From assembly GCF_020832325.1 (NCBI RefSeq), contig NZ_JAFIEU010000048.1, positions 1 through 59,374 of the forward strand: a stretch of DNA of 59,374 nt, given 5' to 3'. The stretch is from Lunatimonas sp. GTDB lineage: Bacteria; Bacteroidota; Bacteroidia; Cytophagales; Cyclobacteriaceae. The notes under the pieces are model-generated. The model ran no database searches and was not told the DNA's origin. It saw only the letters and a program-made list of their open reading frames with translations. Each line of letters opens with the position of its first letter. The first letter of the stretch is position 1. Of the stretch, positions 1 through 9,551 are shown in pieces. The translations under genes and the position numbers were made by a program.

Positions 1-77
1 CTGCCGCGCCGATGTTACTGGTACGCCTAGGCGTACGGGAGAGTAGAGCCTGTCCCGAGTATCGGGATCGCCGCCAC
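1..77 (+). rRNA. rrf: 5S rRNA, 3' part only (contig edge)
   Basis: The first bases read like the second half of a Bacteroidota 5S rRNA: CTGCCGCGCCGATG, then a variable hairpin, then GGGAGAGTAG and TCGCCGCC. The 5' half lies outside the window, so the rRNA operon presumably runs in from the left. Between GAGTAG (41-46) and TCGCCGCC (68-75) sits a 21-base palindromic insertion not expected in a standard 5S. Exact 3' end is approximate. Confidence 0.8.
47..67 (+). repeat. Short palindromic insertion inside 5S rRNA
   Basis: Bases 47-67 contain the palindrome TCCCGAGTATCGGGA and separate two 5S segments that are normally adjacent. The insertion would extend a helix near the 3' end. The 9-mer CTGTCCCGA here also occurs in the RNase P RNA at the corresponding palindrome (47612-47632, minus strand). 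Confidence 0.55.
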
Positions 78-86
78 TTTATAAGA

Positions 87-122
87 ACCCTAAGGAGAAC
101 TCTAGGGGGTTTTGTGTTTTTA
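87..122 (+). terminator. Probable rRNA operon terminator
   Basis: An imperfect stem (ACCCTA with TAGGGG, 87-109) is followed by a T-rich tract at 110-122, about 10 bases after the 5S end. Confidence 0.5.
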
Positions 123-531
123 GGGGGTATCGGGGGATGGACAGATATATGCCTCCGACGATATATTTTAGACCTGTTAATGGAAATTCAGTCCCTCCTC
201 TTCCCATCCCGATCCGCATGGGCGGATAGGTTCAGCCATATTATTACAGGCCCCTAGGAGCAATCCATGGGTTTTTCGTTAGATGGAAATATGAGATTTT
301 TAGATTGGAGATGTTTGATATGGCAAACTTGCGATTCTTTATCCTTACCAATACCAAGAACCCATAACGACCTTAACGCTTTAAATGTAACCCAATATTT
401 CACCGAAGGCGTGTATCTATGAATATCGCGAAGCATATATCCTTTCAAAATCCCCATTTCCTTTTTCCTAGTAAAAACCGTCCAAGTTGGCTATCTTTCG
501 TAGGTATATCATCCGTATAAGAGGCCAGACA
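123..531. other. Gene-free gap
   Basis: No reading frame here has a convincing protein-like composition, and no tRNA, repeat or clear promoter was recognised. The two open frames in it (12-257 plus, 254-457 minus) look like chance. Confidence 0.5.
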
Positions 532-843
532 ATGGGAAAATCAGACAAATCATTCGAAGAAATAGAGAAAATTCTGCAAGATGTAGGAAAGAAGATCGAA
601 CACCTTATTGAAAAGGGAGCGGAAGCCTCAGCTGAGTTGCGGGACGAGATAGAGGAGAGGATTGAGGAGTTGAAGGGAAAGCGGGATACCTTGGAGAAGG
701 AATTTGAGGAACGCAAAGCTTACTACAAAGAAAAATACCAAGATACGCGCGAAGAGATGGAGCCTAGGGTAAGTGAATCACTGAAATACCTTAAGGAAGC
801 CTTTCAAGCCTTGGGCAATGCGATCAATGCATTGATGAAATAA
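532..843 (+). CDS. Small charged coiled-coil protein
   Basis: 103 residues if started at the ATG at 532; an upstream in-frame ATG at 487 would add 15 residues of unlikely Arg/Ile-rich sequence. The protein has no signal peptide or membrane segment and is dominated by Glu, Lys, Leu and Ile in heptad-like spacing (residues about 5-75), then a short amphipathic C-terminus. This resembles small cytosolic stress-associated coiled-coil proteins of the sll1863 type, but that is only a composition-based resemblance. It stands alone, 45 bases before the ABC-F gene on the same strand. Function unknown. Confidence 0.7.
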   Translation: MGKSDKSFEEIEKILQDVGKKIEHLIEKGAEASAELRDEIEERIEELKGKRDTLEKEFEERKAYYKEKYQDTREEMEPRVSESLKYLKEAFQALGNAINALMK

Positions 844-887
844 GCTGAAAAGGTCATTTGCTGGCAAACTTTTGGTATTTTTGCCGC

Positions 888-2786
888 ATGAATTACCTAT
901 CAGTAGAGGGACTGACGAAGTCCTACGGGGAGCGGGTGCTCTTCCAACAAATTTCTTTTGGAATAGATCAGGGGCAGAAAGTGGCTCTTGTGGGAATAAA
1001 TGGCGCGGGTAAATCTACGCTCATGAAAATCATCATGGGGGTTGAGGTTCCAGATGCTGGTACCGTGGCTGTTAAGCAAGGTGTGAAAGTATCCTATGTC
1101 AACCAAAACCCCGTGTTTGGGGAAGGGCTGACAATATTGCAGGCGCTTTTTGAAGATACCACCAACGAAACCTTGCAGGTCATCAAGGCCTATCAGCAGG
1201 AAATGTTGGCATCTCAGCGCGGTGAAGATAATCAGGATAAACTTCAGTCGATTTTTGAAAGAATGGACGCTCTCCAAGCTTGGGACTATGAATTTCAAGT
1301 GAATGAAGTATTGGGTAAACTTGGGCTACATGATACCGGTATTTCAGTACAGGAGTTAAGTGGTGGGCAGCGAAAAAGGGTGGCCCTGGCCAAAGCGATC
1401 CTGGAACGGCCTGATCTGATGTTGCTAGATGAACCAACAAACCACTTGGATTTAGAAACGATCGAATGGCTGGAAGAATACCTCTCCAAAGCCAATCTTT
1501 CCCTCTTAATGGTAACTCACGACCGGTATTTTCTGGAGAAAGTCACCAATCAGATTTTGGAGCTCGACGACAGCCGTATTTTTCGGTATGCGGGCAGCTA
1601 CAGCTATTTTTTGGAAAAGAAGGAGGAACGAAAGCAGGTAGCACTTTCAGAGCAGGAGAAAGCAAAGAGTCTATACAAAAAGGAACTGGATTGGATACGC
1701 AGACAACCCAAGGCCCGGGGCACGAAAGCCAAATACCGGGTGGATGCCTTCGAAGCTACCAAAGAGAAGGCCCTCCGCAAAAAGGACGAACGGGAAGTTA
1801 CCTTAGAGGTAAAAACCAGCCGTCTCGGTAAGAAGATCATCGAAATCGAGGACCTGTCCAAGTCGTACGAAGACAAGCAGATACTGGATAAGTTTAGTTA
1901 CACCTTCAAGCGAGGGGACCGTATCGGCATTGTGGGTCCAAACGGTGCCGGCAAAACGACGTTTTTGAAGCTCCTGACCGGAGAGGCAGCACCTGACAGC
2001 GGAAGTATCAGCATCGGTGAGACGACTGCATTTGGCTACTATCGACAGGAGGAAACTGCTTTTGATGACACCAAAAAGCTGATCGATATCGTGAAGGATG
2101 TCGCGGAAGTAGTGACCCTGGCGGGTGGAAGTACAATCACTGTTAGCCAGTTTTTGACCCAATTTGGGTTTCCGCCAAAACAACAGCATACGCCCGTGGG
2201 CAAACTAAGTGGCGGGGAAAAGCGGCGGCTTCAGTTGTTGATGGTACTGATCAAGAGTCCGAATTTCCTTATTTTGGATGAGCCCACCAACGATTTGGAT
2301 ATTGTTACGCTGAATACTTTGGAGGATTTTTTGGATCAATTTCCCGGTTGTTTGCTCATTGTGTCCCATGACCGATATTTCATGGACCGCTTGGTAGAGC
2401 ACATCTTTGTGTTTGAGGGAGAGGGGGCTGTCAGCGACTTCCCCGGAAACTATACGGATCTCCGAGAGTACCAAAAGGAACAGCGTACCGAAGCCAAGGA
2501 AATGAAGCGTTCTCCAGAAACTGAAAAAGTCGTAGAGACCGTATCTGCCCCAGCTGGTACGACCCGAAAAGCTACCTACAAAGAGGTAAAGGAATTTGAA
2601 GGAATCACCCAGGCGCTGGAAGATCTGGCGGGTAAAAAAGAGGCATTGGTAGCAGCACTCAATTCACCGGGCGAAAACCATGAGCGTCTTATGGAGCTTT
2701 CTAAAGGGATTCAGGAAATCGAAGACGAAATTGGTGCATTGGAACTACGATGGCTGGAACTCAGCGAACTGGAAGGGATTGGGTGA
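888..2786 (+). CDS. ABC-F family ATPase (Uup-like)
   Basis: 632 residues from the ATG at 888; the open frame extends to a TTG at 858, but homologous ABC-F proteins begin with a short segment such as MNYLSVEGLTKSYG. Two ATPase domains sit in one chain without membrane segments. Domain 1 has Walker A GINGAGKST (residues 36-44), signature LSGGQRKR and Walker B LMLLDEPTNHLD. Domain 2 has GPNGAGKTT, LSGGEKRR and FLILDEPTNDLD. A charged linker joins them and a coiled-coil C-terminal extension follows. ABC-F proteins act on ribosomes rather than in transport; the C-terminal coiled coil favours the Uup branch, which binds nucleic acid. The stop codon lies inside a long hairpin. Confidence 0.93.
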   Translation: MNYLSVEGLTKSYGERVLFQQISFGIDQGQKVALVGINGAGKSTLMKIIMGVEVPDAGTVAVKQGVKVSYVNQNPVFGEGLTILQALFEDTTNETLQVIKAYQQEMLASQRGEDNQDKLQSIFERMDALQAWDYEFQVNEVLGKLGLHDTGISVQELSGGQRKRVALAKAILERPDLMLLDEPTNHLDLETIEWLEEYLSKANLSLLMVTHDRYFLEKVTNQILELDDSRIFRYAGSYSYFLEKKEERKQVALSEQEKAKSLYKKELDWIRRQPKARGTKAKYRVDAFEATKEKALRKKDEREVTLEVKTSRLGKKIIEIEDLSKSYEDKQILDKFSYTFKRGDRIGIVGPNGAGKTTFLKLLTGEAAPDSGSISIGETTAFGYYRQEETAFDDTKKLIDIVKDVAEVVTLAGGSTITVSQFLTQFGFPPKQQHTPVGKLSGGEKRRLQLLMVLIKSPNFLILDEPTNDLDIVTLNTLEDFLDQFPGCLLIVSHDRYFMDRLVEHIFVFEGEGAVSDFPGNYTDLREYQKEQRTEAKEMKRSPETEKVVETVSAPAGTTRKATYKEVKEFEGITQALEDLAGKKEALVAALNSPGENHERLMELSKGIQEIEDEIGALELRWLELSELEGIG

Positions 2787-2804
2787 TAATCCCTTCCAGT
2801 TCGC
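2764..2804. terminator. Long hairpin between convergent genes
   Basis: A perfect 17-base inverted repeat (2764-2780 with 2788-2804) and 7-base loop that contains the ABC-F stop codon. It lies between the plus-strand ABC-F gene and the minus-strand TonB receptor (ends 2826). No long T tract on either side, but position and strength fit a bidirectional terminator. Confidence 0.65.
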
Positions 2805-2825
2805 AGACTTGTATGCCAAGACCTG

Positions 2826-5249
2826 CTAAAAATCCCCGTCGTCAAAGTCGTCATCTCTATCGCGACGTCCGTTGCTTTTTTCTTTAAATCCTCCAAACCG
2901 GTACGTAAAAGCGATAGTCCCTATGCGGGTTTCCCGGTTGAACACCCGCTCCTGTACGAACCGGTTGTCTTCGTTGGTGATTCGGAAAATTCGTGTGTTG
3001 AAAATATCACTTACATTTAGACTGATCGTGCCTTTGTCATTCATAACGTTTTTCCGGATACCGGCATTCAATCCCCAAAAAGGCTCAATTTGCCCCTGTG
3101 GCAGCACGATTGGACCCCGGTAGTTTCCTTGTACCTGAAAGGTGAAAAGATTGGGGATGGCCATATTTGAAAGCAAGCTAACCGTCCAACTGTAGTTGCT
3201 GTTGTTGAAGCCCTGCTCGATATTGTCGCCAATGATTTCTGAATAGAAGAAATTTCCCGATACGGTGGCATCCCACCAGTTCGCCAATTGCATTTGGTTG
3301 ATGACCTCCAGGCCGGTTGCATTTCTACGCAGGGCATTTTCCCGGGTTTGGATAGCTACATTGTTGTCGGTAAGGCGTATGACCCGGGTATGTACATTGG
3401 TAGAAGCCCGGTGGTATACTGTTGCATTAAAAAGGAATTTCTCAAAACCCTTCATATAGCCAAACTCATAGCTGTCGGTAAATTCAGGCTGAAGAAATGG
3501 GTTGCCCACGCTCAGGTTCAACAGGTCACGCACTCGATACAGAGGTGATAGCGACCACATGTTGGGTCTGCTGATCCTTCGGCTGTAGTTGGCTGTGAAT
3601 TCATGCTCTTGGCCCAATTCATAGGACAGGTAAAGGCTCGGAAACAGGTTGAAGTAGTTATTGACGAAAGGTTCGAGTCTACTTGCTTGCGTACCGGTTG
3701 TCTCGGTGTATTCCCCCCGAAGTCCCCCTTGGAAGCCTACTTTGCCGACTCGGTTGCGGTAGCTCATGTAGGCGGCGTATACATCCTCGTTAAAGACAAA
3801 GCCGTCGCTGATGGAATCAATCGGTGTGGGGATGAACGCGTTGTTTTGATCGCCTTGCATGAATTCCTGACTTCGATCCCAAAGGGAAAATGTACCTTTC
3901 AGGCCTGTTTCCAAGCTGCCCCCATCACGAAATGGCTTGATGTAATCCAACTGAAACACATACAAGTCACTGGTCTGAGGGACGGTGTTAATTTGCTGTA
4001 GGTTGTTGGCAGGTACTGCTTCGTTTGATTCGTTGAAAAAAAACTGCTCGTAATTCTCTACTTGGGTACGTTCGTCTCGAGAATATGACAGCGAAGTGAA
4101 TAGACGTTGGCCCAGCGTATCGATCTCCCAGTTGTAATTCACGCCAGTTTCCGCATTGAAGCTTTCCCGGGTATCGTTTTGATTTCTCACAAAGAGGCTG
4201 TCCTGTCGGTTTAAGCTGTTGAGGCTGCGCTGATTGAGGTTGTTGAAACCAGTTCGGTCCCGAAAGTTACCTTGGGCATAAAAACCCAGGGTTTGGTTTT
4301 CATTGATGTTGTAGTCTATGCCCCCCCGCAGCAGGTGGTTGATGTCCACACTTTCGCCGTAGGAGTCCTGATCTAGGAATGGAGAAACGCCATTTATCCG
4401 GTTTTCGCGAAATGCGTCTGACTCTCTAAACATCCTTCTGTTTTGGTAATTGTAAGAGGCATAATAGTTGACTTTACCGGCACCGTAATTGAGGTTGACC
4501 CCAGCATTGTATTTATCTCTCGTACCCGCAGACACATTTACTTGACCATTGAGCCCCGTTTTTTCGTTTTTCTTCAGGATGATGTTGATGATTCCCCCCA
4601 CACCGGCCGCATCGTAGCGAGAGGAAGGGTTGGTGATCAATTCCACGCTTTTGATACTGTTTGCCGGGAATTGGGCCAAGATAGATTCCGCATCGTCTCC
4701 AGATAGATTGGACGGTCGACCATTGATATAGATTAATATGTCTCCACTTCCTCGCATGCTAATACCTCCCTCGTCATCTACCTGTATGGAAGGGAGCGTT
4801 TCCAAAAGTTCAGAGGCGGTAGCACCTTCGGCTACTACGCTATTTTCTACGTCGTATCTTCGCTTGTCAATGTCAGATTCAAAAATGGAATTGACTCCTT
4901 CCACCACGACCTCCTGTAGATTTGCGGCATCGGATCTGAGCGAGATATTGCCCAAATTCACCGTTCTGCGCTCTCCCAGTGTGAGGTTTTGATAGTGACT
5001 GTCGTAGCCGATGAAGCCTATTCGAAGGATATATTGACCGGGTTTTGATACAAAATCAAAACTCCCATCCAAATCGGTCATTCCGCCAGCTACAACCGAG
5101 GAATCGGATTGCGATAGCAGGGCAACATTGGCAAATTCCAGCCCCTTTCCACTACTTTCTTCAAACACCTTTCCACGAAGGGAGATGTCCTGAGCTTGGG
5201 TTTGAAATAGAATAAAAAAAAGGGCGAAAATACACGTAATTTTAGTCAT
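2826..5249 (-). CDS. TonB-dependent receptor family outer membrane beta-barrel protein
   Basis: 807 residues from the ATG at 5249, chosen because it gives a clean signal peptide (MTKITCIFALFFILFQTQAQ); the open frame starts 12 codons earlier. After the signal come a carboxypeptidase-regulatory-like domain (about residues 22-105), a plug domain with a GSGDILIYINGRPSNLSG segment, and a long barrel rich in aromatic and Asn residues ending in TFRFGG-like strand sequence. It fits the outer membrane beta-barrel family seen in Bacteroidota that lacks a SusD partner. Substrate unknown; no SusD or periplasmic enzyme is adjacent. C-terminus is an acidic/basic tail rich in Asp and Arg, which is unusual for a barrel ending in Phe. 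Confidence 0.88.
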   Translation of the reverse strand: MTKITCIFALFFILFQTQAQDISLRGKVFEESSGKGLEFANVALLSQSDSSVVAGGMTDLDGSFDFVSKPGQYILRIGFIGYDSHYQNLTLGERRTVNLGNISLRSDAANLQEVVVEGVNSIFESDIDKRRYDVENSVVAEGATASELLETLPSIQVDDEGGISMRGSGDILIYINGRPSNLSGDDAESILAQFPANSIKSVELITNPSSRYDAAGVGGIINIILKKNEKTGLNGQVNVSAGTRDKYNAGVNLNYGAGKVNYYASYNYQNRRMFRESDAFRENRINGVSPFLDQDSYGESVDINHLLRGGIDYNINENQTLGFYAQGNFRDRTGFNNLNQRSLNSLNRQDSLFVRNQNDTRESFNAETGVNYNWEIDTLGQRLFTSLSYSRDERTQVENYEQFFFNESNEAVPANNLQQINTVPQTSDLYVFQLDYIKPFRDGGSLETGLKGTFSLWDRSQEFMQGDQNNAFIPTPIDSISDGFVFNEDVYAAYMSYRNRVGKVGFQGGLRGEYTETTGTQASRLEPFVNNYFNLFPSLYLSYELGQEHEFTANYSRRISRPNMWSLSPLYRVRDLLNLSVGNPFLQPEFTDSYEFGYMKGFEKFLFNATVYHRASTNVHTRVIRLTDNNVAIQTRENALRRNATGLEVINQMQLANWWDATVSGNFFYSEIIGDNIEQGFNNSNYSWTVSLLSNMAIPNLFTFQVQGNYRGPIVLPQGQIEPFWGLNAGIRKNVMNDKGTISLNVSDIFNTRIFRITNEDNRFVQERVFNRETRIGTIAFTYRFGGFKEKSNGRRDRDDDFDDGDF

Positions 5250-5534
5250 GGCATTAAAATTTCGGCTAAACAGGAGGCTCACCAACCAATCGGCTGGCTT
5301 CTAAAGAATGTTCATTTGGAGGGTCTATTGCGAATTTCCATCCGCAAAAGTTGCTAGACTAACCTCGCTATAAAATTAGAACACCTTATAAATCAAATTG
5401 TTCGATATATATATGTATATACAATTAATATGCCGCGTGGCCCCAGTTTATGGGCTTTTATGTGAAGAAAAAATGCAAGGGGATGAGCGGTGAATAATAA
5501 AAGGGAAAGGTAATATGTATTGTCAAAACAACGC

Positions 5535-6389
5535 TTAAAAATTCTCCAAGGTGTGTAATATTAGCCTGTCCACTACCTCATCCGCACGTTGGGAAAAAGT
5601 TTTCTCAACCCGGTTGGCTACAATGGCGTTTAGGCTGAGGACTTCGTGACCGAGTATGCGCCCCATGGCGTAATAGCCGGCTGTTTCCATTTCAAAGTTT
5701 GTTAATCGACTGTCTTTGAATGATAGTTTTGACAAGGTACTCATCATGTCTGGAAGGGCGGGTTTGATACGGACCTCCCGTCCCTGTGGTGCAAAAAAGC
5801 CGGGGCAGGTTACCGTCATGCCCCGGGGAAGGTCTTTGGCAAGGCGAGAGAGTAAGTATTCGGATCCTTTGACGCAATAGGGGAGGAAAGGTAATTGGAG
5901 ACAGGCTTGTACCTGGGACGCAATGGATGATTCGAAAGAATCATATTGGATAGGATAGAAGGCCATAAGCGAATCCAACCCCACTCCAAAGGTGGACGCT
6001 AAGAGACTGTCAACGGGGGTGTCCGCTTGCAGACTTCCAGATGTTCCTACCCGCACAATTTTCAGTGTAGTATGTTGTTGCTTGGGAATGCGGGTTTCCA
6101 GGTCCACATTGACAAGGGCATCGAGTTCGGTCATGAGAATTTCAATGTTGTCGGTTCCCATGCCGGTGCTGATGACGGAAAATAGTTTTCCCTTGTAATA
6201 ACCGGTATGGGTCACGAACTCACGCTTCCTGCCCGAGTAAATGATTTCGTCAAAATACTGCGACACCATAGGTACACGATCGGGATCGCCCACCGTGATG
6301 ATCCGGTCGGAGAGGTGTTCCGGCTTTAGGTGCAGGTGGTAGATGCTGCCATCTCGATTTATGATCAGCTCGGATTCAGGAATTGGCAT
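5535..6389 (-). CDS. Nucleoside phosphorylase (uridine phosphorylase-like)
   Basis: 284 residues from ATG 6389; upstream codons in the open frame overlap the preceding gene and are not protein-like. The chain shows the phosphorylase superfamily I pattern: RIITVGDPDRVPMVSQYF near residue 30, the VISTGMGTDNIEILMTEL segment and VRVGTSGSLQ phosphate/nucleoside-binding motif, and NFEMETAGYYAMG, whose Glu-Met-Glu contacts ribose. Such enzymes split nucleosides into base and ribose-1-phosphate for salvage. The start overlaps the end of trhO by 14 bases on the same strand, so the two are probably co-transcribed and translationally coupled. Confidence 0.9.
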   Translation of the reverse strand: MPIPESELIINRDGSIYHLHLKPEHLSDRIITVGDPDRVPMVSQYFDEIIYSGRKREFVTHTGYYKGKLFSVISTGMGTDNIEILMTELDALVNVDLETRIPKQQHTTLKIVRVGTSGSLQADTPVDSLLASTFGVGLDSLMAFYPIQYDSFESSIASQVQACLQLPFLPYCVKGSEYLLSRLAKDLPRGMTVTCPGFFAPQGREVRIKPALPDMMSTLSKLSFKDSRLTNFEMETAGYYAMGRILGHEVLSLNAIVANRVEKTFSQRADEVVDRLILHTLENF

Positions 6390-7365
6390 CGGACTGACAG
6401 GGAGTGGCTTGTTTATCAGACTTCCGGTAAAACCCTTTGTACGGATTGTAGCCCACCGTATTTTTTTGGTAATAGCCGGTGCCATCGTAGGGCCGCTTTT
6501 CCGGATGTTCGATGCATTCTGAAGAGCAGGCACCCTGGTACTCCCAACCACAGGACTCACAAATCGGCACGTGGATGTTACAAACCGGGTTGGCACAGTT
6601 TACCATGCGGTCCGATTTGGTGCCACAAATATAGCAGGTAGAGACCACCGTGGGATTCACCTGATTGACGTCCACCGCCACCCGATTATCAAAGACATAA
6701 CACTTTCCTTCAAAGTCCTCGCCTCCGGCTTCCATGCCGTACTTTATGATACCTCCATGTAGTTGGTATACATCCTCGAAGCCTTGATCCAGTAGAAAGG
6801 CAGAGGCTTTCTCACACTTGATACCTCCTGTGCAATAGGTGAGGATTTTCTTGTCTTTGAGGTGGGCCAATTCTTTTACCTTTTCAGGGAAATCTCTGAA
6901 ATTCTCTATATCGAGTCGCAGTGCATTCTTAAAATGTCCCAGCTTGTGTTCGTAGTCGGAACGGACATCCAGAATCACCACATCTTCCCGGTCTTTCATC
7001 GCCTTGAACTCCAAGGGTTTTAGGTGTTTGCCTGTTTTTTCCCTTGGATTGAGGTGTTTTAGGCCGGAATGTACGATTTCATCTTTGGCCCGTACGTGGA
7101 TTTTAGCGAATGCATGCTGGTCATGCGTGTCGATTTTAAACTCTGTATCCGCAAAGCGAGGGTCGGACCTGACGTAGTCCATGTAACGTTGGCAATCTGC
7201 CTCCAGGCCCGATACGGTACCGTTTAGGCCTTCTGAGGATACGATGATCCTGCCGCGTATATTGTTTTCAATACAAAATAAATGATGCTCTTCCCGGTAA
7301 GCTTCGGGGTCTTCTATTTGCGCGTAGCAATAGTAAAGCAGAATGAGGTATTTCTCGTTTTCCAT
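6376..7365 (-). CDS. trhO: tRNA U34 hydroxylase, rhodanese-related (TrhO/YceA)
   Basis: 329 residues. The N-terminal acylphosphatase-like half contains GRIIVSSEGLNGTVSG; the central rhodanese domain has the active loop CTGGIKCEKA with the catalytic Cys. The C-terminus has a Cys-rich cluster (CYICG, NCANPVCNIHVPICESCGWE, CSSEC) typical of the longer bacterial members. The family hydroxylates uridine 34 of certain tRNAs using prephenate-derived or O2-dependent chemistry. It overlaps the nucleoside phosphorylase gene by 14 bases. Full length and intact. Confidence 0.93.
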   Translation of the reverse strand: MENEKYLILLYYCYAQIEDPEAYREEHHLFCIENNIRGRIIVSSEGLNGTVSGLEADCQRYMDYVRSDPRFADTEFKIDTHDQHAFAKIHVRAKDEIVHSGLKHLNPREKTGKHLKPLEFKAMKDREDVVILDVRSDYEHKLGHFKNALRLDIENFRDFPEKVKELAHLKDKKILTYCTGGIKCEKASAFLLDQGFEDVYQLHGGIIKYGMEAGGEDFEGKCYVFDNRVAVDVNQVNPTVVSTCYICGTKSDRMVNCANPVCNIHVPICESCGWEYQGACSSECIEHPEKRPYDGTGYYQKNTVGYNPYKGFYRKSDKQATPCQSDANS

Positions 7366-7427
7366 GACGTAAGCCCTGTTTCAAGCAGGGTGTTTAGGTG
7401 AATCGATTTGTATAAATTTAGTATACT

Positions 7428-8063
7428 TTATTCCAGTTTTTTAGCGGGATTTCCGAATACGGTAGCCTCGTCTTCCACGTCCGCAATGACCAAGGAACCT
7501 GCCCCAACCCGGGCATTTTTACCAATAGTGACGCCCGATACAATGATGGCACCAGAGCCAATAAATGCACCTTCTCCGATCTTCGCACCGGAATTGATGA
7601 TGCTTCCAGCTCCCACTTGCACATAGTCACCTACCTCCACCAAGTGTTCTAGTAGGGCGCCTGAGTGGAAAATGCAGTGGTTACCAATCGAGGATCCAGC
7701 TCCCAAGGATACCTTGGCGTTGATAAAGTTGCCATGACCTATGGCAGCGTCCGTAGAAATATAGGCCGTCTTGTGTACGGCATTGATGGGCTGTATTTTT
7801 CGCCGTTCATTGAGCAACTTGACCAAATACTTACGGTAGCTAGGGTCATCAACGGCTACAAATGCTTCGCATTTTTTTCCAATAAGCTTCAGAAAGCCAT
7901 CATCCTCTGTACTACCGAGTACAGCCACGTGATTGATTTCTTTTTGATGCATGGATTCATCTTCGTCTAAGAAGCCGTACACGATCACACTGTGGCTATT
8001 GAAGATCTCTAATGCGGGATGTGCGATACCTTTCGCTCCTAAGATGATGACAGGTTTTTCCAT
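7428..8063 (-). CDS. NeuD/PglD-type sugar O/N-acyltransferase
   Basis: 211 residues. An N-terminal Rossmann-like part begins VIILGAKGIAHPALEIF, and from about residue 95 to the end there are hexapeptide repeats (AAIGHGNFINAKVSLGAGSSIGNHC, continuing to VSGVTIGKNARVGAGS) that form a left-handed beta helix, with the conserved His near GNHCIFHSGALLEH. The family acetylates amino sugars or sialic acids for surface glycans. No polysaccharide cluster adjoins it, so the acceptor cannot be named. It stands alone between trhO and the DUF2851 gene. Confidence 0.85.
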   Translation of the reverse strand: MEKPVIILGAKGIAHPALEIFNSHSVIVYGFLDEDESMHQKEINHVAVLGSTEDDGFLKLIGKKCEAFVAVDDPSYRKYLVKLLNERRKIQPINAVHKTAYISTDAAIGHGNFINAKVSLGAGSSIGNHCIFHSGALLEHLVEVGDYVQVGAGSIINSGAKIGEGAFIGSGAIIVSGVTIGKNARVGAGSLVIADVEDEATVFGNPAKKLE

Positions 8064-8115
8064 GCGTTTCTTTTAAGGTCGCAAAATTACGGCAAAAAGA
8101 GCTCGGAAGCAATAT

Positions 8116-9438
8116 TCATTTCCCCGATGGACGGAGCAGGGCTTGGCCTATCTTGCAATCCAAGCACTTTTTTCCCTTGCAGTAGTGGTTATATAAACCG
8201 ATCATCCCCTGCGAGTCAAACGCCTGCACGGGTTCCCAGCCTACTTTTTCGAATTTATCGATCACCGAGTTGGATTCGGCGGGAATTTCCTGCAACATGC
8301 CAAAGCATTTTTCCTGCCAGTCCAGATTATCCATGAATTTTCCATAGGCATACCATAGAGGGATCATGAAATTCATTCCTAACAGCGAAAGAGTTCCGGG
8401 ACTAATCGTTCGTTTGGATTGTTTTTCCGAAAACTTCCCAAAATGATAGTGATTGTGCCAATAAGGAGAAACTGCTAGCTGGAATATTGCCGAAAAATCG
8501 TCCATTCCGCTCGTTTCGTGAATCACCTTAGAAAATATATGGGGGCTATTGGACAGTAGTGCGGCCAATTGAGCCAAGCGGATCGTTGGATAGTTGGCGG
8601 GTCGAACGCCCATGAACTTCCATTCGGAGGGATATAGCTGCGGGCTTAGTCCGTATTTCTGTCGGTAAAACTGGTATTCCCTTACCAAACTATCCACATA
8701 CCCGTCGGCAGTTCCCGGAGGAAAAAGCCCTTCGCTATAGGCACTCAATAGGCCTGCCTGCCCAAACAGCAGCGCTTCCTGGGTCAACCGGTGGTTGCTA
8801 TGTCGTTTGATCAGCTTGTAGGGGAGGCTTTTGGCCAGTTTGAGCATGGTTTGTTGGTTGGTTTTGAAACCAAAAGTCCAAAAAAGCCATTGGTAGGTGG
8901 TCTCTTCCCAATCTTGGGTATTTTCCGCGAGCAGTTCCAAGACTTTTGAGCTTTTCTCTTCCATGCGTTCGATCAAAGATTTTTCCAGCATGGAAAATTT
9001 CAGTATGTCGGGAACATTTTTCAATTGTCCGCTGCATAGGATGTGGCTGGATGAAGATAGGAGGCGCTCGTAATTACGGACCACGTCCAAATAGACCTTT
9101 CCGCTGAGGGCTAATGTGGGAATGGTGGTACCGTCATTCCGTTGGATTTCCATGTCGTGCTCCCATACCACATGAAGTATCACGCTATTATAGGCAGGGT
9201 CATGTTGGTGATCGTGTGCTTTCCAATCGGAAGACTTGAGATGGATCTCTACATGGCCAAAATAGTCCACGTTGCCGATCCGGATGTGTGCTTCTTTGAA
9301 ATCAGGTCCCTCGTGATGGTTTTGGTATCCAATCTTGAGTATCTGAAGTTCTGCATGGTCTTCGGACAAACACTGCCTTTTGTCAAAGTACTGGTATTTC
9401 CAGACCAGATGGAGAAAGTCTTCCTGAAAATTTGCCAT
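8116..9438 (-). CDS. DUF2851 family protein
   Basis: 440 residues, no signal peptide. The N-terminus (ELQILKIGYQNHHEGPDF followed by GHVEIHLKSSDW) is the hallmark of the Bacteroidota DUF2851 family; this E-V-H-I-H region has a nuclease-like PD-(D/E)xK feel but that is my inference. The C-terminus carries a CKGKKCLDC cluster that could bind a metal or iron-sulfur centre. Biochemical role unknown. Separated from pyrF by about 110 bases. Confidence 0.85.
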   Translation of the reverse strand: MANFQEDFLHLVWKYQYFDKRQCLSEDHAELQILKIGYQNHHEGPDFKEAHIRIGNVDYFGHVEIHLKSSDWKAHDHQHDPAYNSVILHVVWEHDMEIQRNDGTTIPTLALSGKVYLDVVRNYERLLSSSSHILCSGQLKNVPDILKFSMLEKSLIERMEEKSSKVLELLAENTQDWEETTYQWLFWTFGFKTNQQTMLKLAKSLPYKLIKRHSNHRLTQEALLFGQAGLLSAYSEGLFPPGTADGYVDSLVREYQFYRQKYGLSPQLYPSEWKFMGVRPANYPTIRLAQLAALLSNSPHIFSKVIHETSGMDDFSAIFQLAVSPYWHNHYHFGKFSEKQSKRTISPGTLSLLGMNFMIPLWYAYGKFMDNLDWQEKCFGMLQEIPAESNSVIDKFEKVGWEPVQAFDSQGMIGLYNHYCKGKKCLDCKIGQALLRPSGK

Positions 9439-9551
9439 AAAAAATCGGTTAAAAGCGAACCTTTAAGTTATGAAAAAATCTTTTTATGCAAAAACAGCGC
9501 CGCGCAAAAAATATAGTGCGATCTTTTCCTTCGTCCTTGATGTAAAGGCTG

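Noticed and set aside
12-257. 81-codon open frame at the left edge
   Set aside because: It runs through the 5S rRNA 3' end and its terminator.
254-457. 67-codon minus-strand frame
   Set aside because: No family features; composition is not protein-like.
3603-4001. 132-codon plus-strand frame inside the TonB receptor
   Set aside because: Antisense shadow of a clearly coding minus-strand gene.
5390-5440. TATATA-rich stretch as a TonB receptor promoter
   Set aside because: No TTTG / TAnnTTTG pair at proper spacing; looks like plain AT-rich DNA.
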